Source: a gamma proteobacterium symbiont of Lucinoma myriamae
GTDB taxonomy: Bacteria > Pseudomonadota > Gammaproteobacteria > GRL18
Assembly: GCA_025655635.1 (NCBI GenBank)
Contig: JAHXIM010000286.1
Coordinates: forward strand, 1-13,676
Length of the DNA: 13,676 bases
Direction: 5' to 3'
Shown: piece after piece, positions 1 to 7,227 of the stretch
Layout of the letters: each line of letters opens with the position of its first letter
Position numbering within the stretch: position 1 is the stretch's first letter
Notes under the pieces: generated by a model
Told to the model about the DNA's origin: nothing
Database searches by the model: none
Seen by the model: only the letters and a program-made list of their open reading frames with translations
Made by a program: the position numbers and the translations under genes

Positions 1-206
1 AAAATGGTTGGATACAATTTACATAGCGGTGATCCTCCTACAGGGGACTTACACCCCATTAGTTTATGCCCATGACGGGCGTACACAAATGAGACAATGG
101 TACAAAAACTAGAAGCAAGTGAGCGCAGAGCAATAATGGTTATCGCTCTGGTTCCCGCTAAGGGCTATGGCCCTCACTAATAACTGAACTGAAGACTAAA
201 ACAAAC
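1..206. other. Non-coding stretch with four small stem-loops
   Basis: I see no convincing gene here. One plus-strand frame is open from the window edge to a TAG at 110-112 (36 codons), but the peptide resembles nothing I recognise. Four hairpins lie close together: GGGG/CCCC at 43-57, a seven-pair stem (one G-T) at 65-83, AGAGC-a-ATAA-tgg-TTAT-c-GCTCT at 127-149 with one A/C mismatch, and AGGGC-TATG-GCCCT at 161-174. None is followed by a clear T-tract on either strand, so none is a clean terminator for parE, which ends at 207. The stretch could be an intergenic repeat, a degenerate insertion-sequence end, or the 3' flank of a gene outside the window. Confidence 0.4.
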
Positions 207-2111
207 TTAAATATCAGCCAGATTGCCTTTATTTTCGAGCCAGGATCGACGATCAGCCGCTCTTTTTTTACCCAATAACATATCCATTATCTGATAAGTC
301 TCATCATTTTCTTCCATCGTCAGTCGAACCAGACGACGAGTATCCGGTGCAATCGTTGTTTCTCTTAACTGCAGAGGATTCATTTCACCCAATCCTTTAA
401 AGCGCTGAACACTGACTTTTCCTCTTATTTTTTCGGCTTCAATTCTATCCAGAACACCTTTTTTCTCTGCTTCATCCAGGGCATAAAATACCTGTTTACC
501 CACATCAATACGAAACAATGGCGGCATCGCCACATAAATATGACCGGCATCCACAAGCGGCTTAAAATGGCGAATAAATAAAGCACACAATAAGGTCGCA
601 ATATGCAAGCCGTCAGAGTCTGCATCAGCAAGGATACAGATTTTGCCGTAGCGAAGACCTTTTAAATCATTAGATCCCGGCTCTACACCTGCTGCAACCG
701 CAATATCATGGACTTCATTAGAAGCAAGAACCTGAGCAGAATCCACTTCCCAGGTGTTTAATATTTTACCCCGCAGAGGCATAATGGCTTGAAAGTATCG
801 GTCTCGAGCCTGCTTGGCAGAACCACCAGCCGAGTCTCCTTCCACTAAAAACAATTCAGTTTCATTAAAATCTGATGAGGTACAATCGGCTAATTTTCCC
901 GGTAAAGCAGGTCCCTGTGTCACTTTTTTACGAACCACCTTTTTACTGGCCCGAATGCGCTGATTAGCACGGCTAATCACCTGCTCAGCCAGACGCTCAC
1001 CCTCTTCAGTATGCTCATTGAGCCACAAACTAAAGGCATCTTTAACAACACCGGAAACAAATGATGCACATTCACGCGATGACAGCCGTTCCTTAGTTTG
1101 ACCGGAAAACAGTGGATCCTGTAATTTAACCGACAGAATATAGCAACAGCTGTCCCAGATATCATCCGGTGTCAGCTTCACCCCTCTGGGCAATAAATTA
1201 CGAAACTCACAAAATTCCCGAATAGCTTCTGTTAAACCCGTACGAAAACCATTAACATGCGTACCACCCTGAGCTGTGGGAATCAGGTTGGCATAACTTT
1301 CCATAATTGGTGTACTATCACCACTCTCACCTTCTTTATCCAGCCACACTACCGCCCATTCAGCCTGCTCATTATTGCCTTCCAGGTGTCCGGTAAAAGG
1401 AGTTTGCGGAATACATTCCCGCCCATTTATTTCATCAATAAGATAATCCGACAAACCATTTTCATAAAACCAGCGCTCACTCTCTCCGCTATTTTCATCT
1501 TTAAAATTAATTTCCAGACCAGGACATAATACGGCTTTAGCTTTTAAACCATGCTTTAGGCGGCGTACTGAAAATTTAGTGGTATCAAAGTATTGCTTAT
1601 CCGGCCAAAAACGCACCATAGTACCGGTATTACGTATGCCTACTTCACCAACCACTTCCAGCGCCTGAGTTTTATCACCGCCAGAAAAAGCCATGTGAAA
1701 TTCTTCACCCTTTCTTCTGACCCAGATCTCTAGCTTGATTGATAACGCATTAACAACTGAAACACCAACACCATGCAAACCGCCGGAAAATTGATAATTA
1801 TCATTAGAAAACTTACCTCCAGCATGCAGACGGGTCAGGACAAGCTCAATCCCCGGTATTTTTTCTTCCGGATGAATATCAACCGGCATACCGCGGCCAT
1901 CATCTTTAACTGATAAAGAACCATCTTTATAGAGCACTACATCAATACGATGAGCAAAGCCCGCCATTGCTTCATCGACACTATTATCAATAACCTCCTG
2001 AGCCAGATGATTGGGACGTTCTATCTGGGTATACATACCCGGACGTCTTTTTACCGGTTCAAGACCGTTTAGAACTTCAATATCCTGTGCATCGTAGGAT
2101 TTTGTTACCAT
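207..2111 (-). CDS. parE: DNA topoisomerase IV subunit B (ParE)
   Basis: This is the ATPase subunit of topoisomerase IV, which with ParC decatenates daughter chromosomes. The protein has 634 residues; E. coli ParE has 630. The N-terminal GHKL ATPase shows QEVIDNSVDEA with Glu39 as the likely general base and Asn43 as the likely metal ligand, DGRGMP at 71-76, GGLHGVG at 110-116 and the QTK loop at 338-340. The TOPRIM domain shows EGDSAGG from Glu424 and DADSD at 496-500. RFKGLGEMNP follows at 570-579. DADSDGLHIATLL and the short C-terminal part favour ParE over GyrB. The position matching quinolone-resistance Ser458 of E. coli is still Ser (464). The ATG is at 2109-2111 with a weak AAGG 11 bases upstream. 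parC is not adjacent, and the gene diverges from the DabA operon. Identity is nearly certain. Confidence 0.98.
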   Translation of the reverse strand: MVTKSYDAQDIEVLNGLEPVKRRPGMYTQIERPNHLAQEVIDNSVDEAMAGFAHRIDVVLYKDGSLSVKDDGRGMPVDIHPEEKIPGIELVLTRLHAGGKFSNDNYQFSGGLHGVGVSVVNALSIKLEIWVRRKGEEFHMAFSGGDKTQALEVVGEVGIRNTGTMVRFWPDKQYFDTTKFSVRRLKHGLKAKAVLCPGLEINFKDENSGESERWFYENGLSDYLIDEINGRECIPQTPFTGHLEGNNEQAEWAVVWLDKEGESGDSTPIMESYANLIPTAQGGTHVNGFRTGLTEAIREFCEFRNLLPRGVKLTPDDIWDSCCYILSVKLQDPLFSGQTKERLSSRECASFVSGVVKDAFSLWLNEHTEEGERLAEQVISRANQRIRASKKVVRKKVTQGPALPGKLADCTSSDFNETELFLVEGDSAGGSAKQARDRYFQAIMPLRGKILNTWEVDSAQVLASNEVHDIAVAAGVEPGSNDLKGLRYGKICILADADSDGLHIATLLCALFIRHFKPLVDAGHIYVAMPPLFRIDVGKQVFYALDEAEKKGVLDRIEAEKIRGKVSVQRFKGLGEMNPLQLRETTIAPDTRRLVRLTMEENDETYQIMDMLLGKKRAADRRSWLENKGNLADI

Positions 2112-2164
2112 TTATTGTTTAACCTTATTTTAATATAAGCTTCTGGTTTAAAAACACCTTTTAG

Positions 2165-2193
2165 CGTATAATGTGCCGTCATTAATTCCGGAA
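2165..2193 (-). promoter_or_regulatory. Possible parE promoter
   Basis: On the minus strand a TATACG hexamer (2165-2170) lies 17 bases from TTCCGG (2188-2193), about 55 bases upstream of the parE start. The -10 match is moderate and the -35 match poor. It is offered only as the best sigma-70-like pair seen in this part of the divergent spacer. Confidence 0.22.
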
Positions 2194-2239
2194 ATTTTAT
2201 GCCATATATTAACGCTTGGCAAATTTCAGTACACCTTAT

Positions 2240-2269
2240 TTGAACACTTAACTTAAACATTGGTTTAAT
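2240..2269 (+). promoter_or_regulatory. Candidate sigma-70 promoter of the DabA operon
   Basis: TTGAAC (2240-2245, four of six consensus bases) and TTTAAT (2264-2269, five of six) are separated by 18 bases, about 54 bases upstream of the first operon gene. It is the best promoter-like pair in the divergent spacer on this strand. No other promoter-sized gap exists until the operon ends, so it would serve all five genes. Confidence 0.45.
2253..2268. promoter_or_regulatory. Palindrome TTAAAC-N4-GTTTAA over the -10 element
   Basis: A perfect inverted repeat with six-base arms and an ATTG centre overlaps the candidate -10 box. Its size and position would suit a transcription-factor operator. Inorganic-carbon genes in chemoautotrophs are often controlled by LysR-type regulators such as CbbR, whose sites are AT-rich with T-N-A half-sites. 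Linking this palindrome to such a regulator is inference; no regulator gene lies in the window. In an AT-rich spacer it could also be chance. Confidence 0.3.
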
Positions 2270-2322
2270 CGCCCCTTTAACCTCTGTTTATTTCTAAATC
2301 CATTTTAGCAAAGCCAGAACTC

Positions 2323-3831
2323 ATGCATAGTCTAACATTTTTATTATTGTTACCCGTTATTGGCGCAATAATCATCAGTATACTACCCAGTCAATCGCCC
2401 TTGATACGCAAAACGGCCATCATAACAGCCGCCTTAACTCTTATCTATGCCGCCAGTTTTATTCTTGGCTTTGATACCAACATAACCGCCATGCAATTTA
2501 GTAAAATTGTCCCGTGGAACACCCGCCTGGGGACATCATTTGCGATTGGCATTGACGGTATTTCCTTTCCTATGGTGCTATTAGCCACTCTATTGAGTTT
2601 TATTGCCATTATTGCATCACGTAGCATAACTGATCATACCAAAGGCTATTATCTGCTGATGTTATTACTCGAATCAGCAATGCTGGGTGTCTTTATGGCT
2701 CAGGACTGGTCACTGTTTTATGTCTTCTGGGAGCTGACTCTTATCCCGTTATTTTTTCTTATTGATCGCTGGGGCGGCAAACGCCGCAGTATTGCTTCGC
2801 TGAACTTTGTACTTTACACCATGGGCGGCTCTGTCTTTATGCTGCTCAGCCTGCTGGTTTTATTTGATGCCACACCCGGACATTCTTTTGCCATGGATGC
2901 CATGCTTGAAGGGGCTCGCGCCTTACCTGAAGAAACTCAGGTACTCATTTTTCTCGGCTTTTTAGTCGGCTTCGGGGTCAAAATGCCGATATTCCCTATT
3001 CATGGCTGGCTGCCGCTGGCTCATGTTGAAGCACCCAGTCCGGTGAGTATTTTACTCTCCGGTATTTTATTAAAAATGGGCGCTTACGGTTTAATCCGTA
3101 CCGCCTTTATGCTGCCCGAAGCCGTTTTATACTTACAGACTTTTTTAATGGTGTTGGCGCTGTTCAGCTTAATTTATGGTGGTTTGCTGGCATGGAGACA
3201 ATCTGACTTAAAAGGCATGATCGCTTATTCTTCTATCAGTCATATGGGTGTTGTCTTGTTAGGTATCGCAGCTTTAAATATGGCGGGTATTACCGGAGCA
3301 TTAATGCAGATGGTTGCTCATGGTCTGGTTGCCGGAGCATTATTTCTACTTATCGGCCTGCTTTATGAGCGTACTCATACCCGTGAAATTACTGATTATC
3401 GCTCCTTAGTTAAAATAACACCCCGCTTTGCTGTATTTACTTCATTAGCCTTTATTGCCGCAGTAGGTATGCCGGGCACAGCCGGCTTTATTGCTGAACT
3501 GCATGTCATTATCGGTGCCTTTGAACAATGGGGCTGGACTGTTCTGCTGGTTAGCATCGGTGTGATGATCAGTGCCGCTTATGCTGCCCGTACCATGGGC
3601 CGCTTATTTACCGGACCTGCGCATAGCAGCTCGGGTAACTTTGACTCAGGTAAAGCTAACTCTGAACATTCCGGTATGAATAACATTAGTGATTTACAGC
3701 CTGTTGAACTCTTTGCCGCAAGTATTCTGGTATTCGGCTTCTTATATCTGGGGCTTTTCCCCGGGTTTGCACTGGACTTAATCAATGCATCCGCCAGTCA
3801 CTTCAGTCAATTATTTGTTGCTTTAAAATAA
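2323..3831 (+). CDS. NuoM-like proton-conducting membrane subunit 1
   Basis: This is a 502-residue polytopic membrane protein of the Complex I/Mrp antiporter-like family (Proton_antipo_M), closest in motifs to NuoM. All the classic proton-path residues are present: Glu137 in FYVFWELTLIP (TM5 type), Lys220 in GVKMPIFPIHGWLP with His227, Lys251 in LLKMGAYGLIR, His333 in VAHGLVAG and Glu392 in GMPGTAGFIAEL. About 14 transmembrane helices are expected. A hydrophilic Ser/Gly/Asn-rich loop spans about 431-460, before the last helix. It is the first gene of the operon, with a poor ribosome-binding site (AGAAC) before ATG 2323, and it lies 15 bases ahead of dabA. It is not part of a nuo operon. I infer that it is a membrane proton channel of a DabA-linked complex, equivalent in role to DabB. 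Confidence 0.9.
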   Translation: MHSLTFLLLLPVIGAIIISILPSQSPLIRKTAIITAALTLIYAASFILGFDTNITAMQFSKIVPWNTRLGTSFAIGIDGISFPMVLLATLLSFIAIIASRSITDHTKGYYLLMLLLESAMLGVFMAQDWSLFYVFWELTLIPLFFLIDRWGGKRRSIASLNFVLYTMGGSVFMLLSLLVLFDATPGHSFAMDAMLEGARALPEETQVLIFLGFLVGFGVKMPIFPIHGWLPLAHVEAPSPVSILLSGILLKMGAYGLIRTAFMLPEAVLYLQTFLMVLALFSLIYGGLLAWRQSDLKGMIAYSSISHMGVVLLGIAALNMAGITGALMQMVAHGLVAGALFLLIGLLYERTHTREITDYRSLVKITPRFAVFTSLAFIAAVGMPGTAGFIAELHVIIGAFEQWGWTVLLVSIGVMISAAYAARTMGRLFTGPAHSSSGNFDSGKANSEHSGMNNISDLQPVELFAASILVFGFLYLGLFPGFALDLINASASHFSQLFVALK

Positions 3832-3836
3832 AGGAG
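3831..3836 (+). promoter_or_regulatory. Ribosome-binding site that sets the dabA start
   Basis: AAGGAG overlaps the TAA of the preceding gene and lies 10 bases before ATG 3847. A decoy ATG at 3840 is only 3 bases from the site and is in another frame, so 3847 is the supported start. Confidence 0.7.
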
Positions 3837-3846
3837 TTTATGCAAA

Positions 3847-6800
3847 ATGTCAGATTCAAGCCAACAGTCTAAAGCAGCAGATTCCATGAATGATATTCGT
3901 GAGCAAATACTCCATCTGCTGGAACATTTTGAACATGTACTGCCTGCACAGGCACCCATTAAAGATTTTGTCCACCATAATACCCTGCATGGCTATCAGC
4001 ATTTGTCATTCCCTGAAGCTTTGTCTCAATCCAAAGCAACCACAGGTGCTAAAGGCTATTTAAGCAATGAGCAGTTCCGTGAGCTCTTTGCTCAGGGTCG
4101 CATCAGCATTGATAATTTACAGCAGGTGCTCAGTGAGCAATCTGAATTACCCTTAGATGACATCGTTTATGAACAAAATAATAAAACAATTATTTCTCAT
4201 AAAGACATTATTCTCAGCACCTTACTTTATTCATTAAAACCCATCACTAATTGCCAGTTAACCTGGCAGATTGAAGAGCTTGCAGCTCTGGAAAGTTTTC
4301 AGGCTGATCTTGATTCAGATAAACGCCATAAGATGCTCGACAGCCATGGCAATAACAATGAAAAAGAAGCCATTGCTGCTCTGTGGCAGGCAATTTTAAC
4401 ATCACTGAAACTGGATCATTTATTATTACACCCGGAAGACATGATCGATATGTCACCGGATCGTGCACAGCAAATGCTCAGTCAGCAAGTTGCACAGGCC
4501 AGTGGTACAGATGCCAGTCATACACAGGTTCACAAACATGTGCAGAAAGAGTCCCGTAAACTCCTGGGAAATCTGCTCGATAGTGTCTGCACTGAAATTA
4601 CTCTGGGCGGCTTTATCAAAGCCATGACCGGCATAGATATAATGGATGATATCCGTCCGGTACTATTAAGACATATAGCCTCTTATCTGGATCAGGGTAT
4701 GGCGGCCTGGCACCAAAATGAACGAGAGCAGGGATTTTATGCCAGCTGGAAGCACAGTGCTCAGGAAGATCTTGCCTGGATTTTTGAAGATCTCGATGAC
4801 TGGGGCGATAATCTGGATGCCCTGCCTGATGATCCCATGGATACCATTATTTATGAACTGCAACGTCACGGCATTGCTAAAAATCGCTGGACTGATTATT
4901 TAGAACGGCTGGCACTGGAACTACCCGGCTGGTCCGGCATGTTTCTCTATCGGCACACCAAACCGGGTTACGATGGCCTGACCACACCAGTTAATATGCT
5001 CGACTATCTGGCAGTGCGTCTGGTTTTAGAGCGTCTGTTTGCGCAGCGAGTATATGCTGAATACTGGCGTATTGAAGCCAATCTGGATACCTTCAGATAT
5101 TTTTTTCGTCATCGCAGCTCTGATTTCCTGGTGCGCTATACATTATATAATGAACGCCTGCCGGAATATTTAGCCACTCTGTGTGCACATCAGATCGAAC
5201 GCGCTAAAACTGACACTTCCCATGATGGTGACTGGCTGAAACTGGCCAATATGATCTGGACCTGGCAGCAAAGTCCGGTGGGTACCAAAACTCCAGGGTA
5301 TCGAGTCAGCAAACATGCCTGGCCTATCTTCCGCCTATGTCAGTTTATGGGACTAAGTGCTCAGGATATCAGCGCTCTTGAGACAACACATATTGATGAA
5401 ATTTTTAGTCTTATTAAGCGTCTGGATGAAGATACCTGCGGCTATATCTGGCTGCAGGCTTATGAATTAAACTATCACGAAAAATATTTCAATGCATTGG
5501 TTAATAATGAAGGCAGGGGACGCTGGAAAGAGCGTAATGATCTGCCCGATGCCCAGCTGGTTTTTTGTATGGATGATCGTGAGGAAGGTATTCGCCGTCA
5601 TCTGGAAGAATTAAACCCAAATATAGAAACCTTTGGTGCTGCTGCCCACTTTGGTCTGCACATCAACTGGCGCGGCATTGACGATAAAGCAGTGACGGTC
5701 TTATGTCCTGTAGTGACAGTACCCTGTTATGAATTTCAGGAAGTCGCCGATCCGGGACAGGATACCTTGCTGGCCAGGCATAAGAAAAAACTTGACTGGC
5801 GTTTACAGCTGAAATCTCTGGTACACCAGGAAACCCGCCGCAGCTTATTAAGTTCTGCCGTACTGATTGCTCTGTCAGCCCCTGCTGCACTGGTGACTCT
5901 GGCCGGAAAAGTCTTTGCACCAAGGCAAACCGGGGAACTGGCTGAATCATTACGCGATCAATTTGATTTAAACATAGCCACCAAAGTATCTGTGAATTGT
6001 GAACACCCCACAGATGAGCCTGCCCCCGGAAATGAACAGATAGGTTTTACAGATACAGAACAAGTCGACAAAATTGAAGGCTTTTTACGCAACATTGGAC
6101 TGGTGAATGGTTTTTCTTCATTTATTGTGATTGTTGGTCATGGCTCTATCAGCCAGAATAATCCTCACTTAGCAGCCTATGACTGTGGTGCCTGCAGTGG
6201 CCGCCATAGCGGCCCTAATGCCCGAACATTTGCCACTATTGCCAACCGACCTGAAATACGTGCTCTGTTAAAAGAACGGGGACTTGATATTACAGAGGAC
6301 ACCTGGTTTTTAGGCATTGAACACAATACCTGTGATGAAAAACTAATCTGGTATGATACCGATCTGATCCCGGACAAACTTCAAAATGCCTTTGCACAAA
6401 TGCAGCAGGAAGTGTATGAAGCCAGTAAATGGTCAGCTCATGAACGCTGCCGTCGTCTGGCTTCTGCACCTAAAAATCCTACCAAAGACAAAGCACTCAA
6501 GCATATTATCGGTCGTGCCTATGACTTTAGTCAGGCACGTCCGGAATTAGGCCACGCCACTAATGCGATTTGTTTTATTGGTCGGCGCAGTGCCACTCAG
6601 GGCGCCTTTTTTGATCGCCGTATCTTTTTAATATCTTATGATCCGACAACCGATCCAGAAGGGGATATTCTCGAAGGACTGCTTCTGGCTAATGGCCCCG
6701 TCGGGGCAGGTATTAGTCTGGAGTATTATTTTTCTACTGTTGATAATGAACGTTATGGCAGCGGCTCAAAAATCACTCATAATGTAAATGGTTTATTCGG

Positions 6801-7227
6801 TGTCATGGACGGCAGCAGCGGTGATTTAAGAACCGGTCTGCCAAGACAAATGATTGAAATTCATGAAGCCATGCGCCTGCAGATTGTTGTTGAACATACG
6901 GTAGAAGTGCTGACTAAAATCTATACAGCCCAGCCTGCCCTGCAGGAGCTTGTTGGCAAAGGCTGGATTTTACTCAGTGCTAAAGATCCCGATAGCGACC
7001 AAATCATGATATTCAAACCGGATAAAGGCTTTGTTCCCTGGGAAGGCAAACAAGAAAAATTACCTGAAGTTAACGCTTCTCCCGAATGGTATTCAGGTCA
7101 TAGCGAAGCATTAAATCTTGCTTTGATCAGCCAGCCTGAAGGTGAGCATGTACGTGGTCGCCAGCAAATAGGTAGCCGTCAGCCCGTAGAGAGCCATCAG
7201 CCCGTAGAGACAGGAGAACAGTCATGA
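3847..7227 (+). CDS. dabA: DabA: zinc-binding subunit of an inorganic-carbon accumulation complex (DUF2309/UPF0753)
   Basis: DabA is a cytoplasmic peripheral protein that, with a NuoL/M-type membrane partner, is thought to convert CO2 to bicarbonate unidirectionally, powered by an ion gradient. The zinc site can be read directly: Cys574-x-Asp576 in FCMDDREEGIRRHLEE, then His765 in VGHGSISQNNPH and Cys780 in DCGACSG. The C-x-D and H-x14-C spacings match the four zinc-site residues of Halothiobacillus DabA (C351, D353, H524, C539). Arg578 completes a C-x-D-x-R motif typical of beta-carbonic anhydrases. At 1126 residues it is longer than compact relatives, mainly in about 220 extra residues before the zinc site. 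The family N-terminal motif DFVHHNTLHG is at 40-49. The C-terminus carries six-residue repeats. Its stop overlaps the next start (ATGA), which suggests translational coupling. The four neighbouring antiporter-like genes fit this role. Confidence 0.95.
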   Translation: MSDSSQQSKAADSMNDIREQILHLLEHFEHVLPAQAPIKDFVHHNTLHGYQHLSFPEALSQSKATTGAKGYLSNEQFRELFAQGRISIDNLQQVLSEQSELPLDDIVYEQNNKTIISHKDIILSTLLYSLKPITNCQLTWQIEELAALESFQADLDSDKRHKMLDSHGNNNEKEAIAALWQAILTSLKLDHLLLHPEDMIDMSPDRAQQMLSQQVAQASGTDASHTQVHKHVQKESRKLLGNLLDSVCTEITLGGFIKAMTGIDIMDDIRPVLLRHIASYLDQGMAAWHQNEREQGFYASWKHSAQEDLAWIFEDLDDWGDNLDALPDDPMDTIIYELQRHGIAKNRWTDYLERLALELPGWSGMFLYRHTKPGYDGLTTPVNMLDYLAVRLVLERLFAQRVYAEYWRIEANLDTFRYFFRHRSSDFLVRYTLYNERLPEYLATLCAHQIERAKTDTSHDGDWLKLANMIWTWQQSPVGTKTPGYRVSKHAWPIFRLCQFMGLSAQDISALETTHIDEIFSLIKRLDEDTCGYIWLQAYELNYHEKYFNALVNNEGRGRWKERNDLPDAQLVFCMDDREEGIRRHLEELNPNIETFGAAAHFGLHINWRGIDDKAVTVLCPVVTVPCYEFQEVADPGQDTLLARHKKKLDWRLQLKSLVHQETRRSLLSSAVLIALSAPAALVTLAGKVFAPRQTGELAESLRDQFDLNIATKVSVNCEHPTDEPAPGNEQIGFTDTEQVDKIEGFLRNIGLVNGFSSFIVIVGHGSISQNNPHLAAYDCGACSGRHSGPNARTFATIANRPEIRALLKERGLDITEDTWFLGIEHNTCDEKLIWYDTDLIPDKLQNAFAQMQQEVYEASKWSAHERCRRLASAPKNPTKDKALKHIIGRAYDFSQARPELGHATNAICFIGRRSATQGAFFDRRIFLISYDPTTDPEGDILEGLLLANGPVGAGISLEYYFSTVDNERYGSGSKITHNVNGLFGVMDGSSGDLRTGLPRQMIEIHEAMRLQIVVEHTVEVLTKIYTAQPALQELVGKGWILLSAKDPDSDQIMIFKPDKGFVPWEGKQEKLPEVNASPEWYSGHSEALNLALISQPEGEHVRGRQQIGSRQPVESHQPVETGEQS
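7159..7212 (+). repeat. 18-base tandem repeat encoding the DabA tail
   Basis: Two 18-base units, 7174-7191 and 7192-7209, differ by one base (G7178/A7196). A decayed earlier copy precedes them. In the protein they read RQQIGS, RQPVES, HQPVET, a hydrophilic tail just before the DabA stop. The unit is a multiple of three, so copy number could change without breaking the frame. Confidence 0.8.

Noticed and set aside
43..174. CRISPR array or tRNA at the left edge
   Set aside because: The four hairpins differ in sequence and spacing, with no repeated unit, and no cloverleaf can be formed.
1257..1529. Plus-strand open frame antisense to parE
   Set aside because: It lies wholly inside a well-supported gene, has no recognisable family motif and no convincing ribosome-binding site; treated as a shadow.
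3840..3846. ATG at 3840 as the dabA start
   Set aside because: It is in a different frame from DabA and only three bases from AAGGAG.
5663..5950. Minus-strand open frame antisense to dabA
   Set aside because: The DabA frame here is conserved in sequence; the antisense peptide resembles no family.
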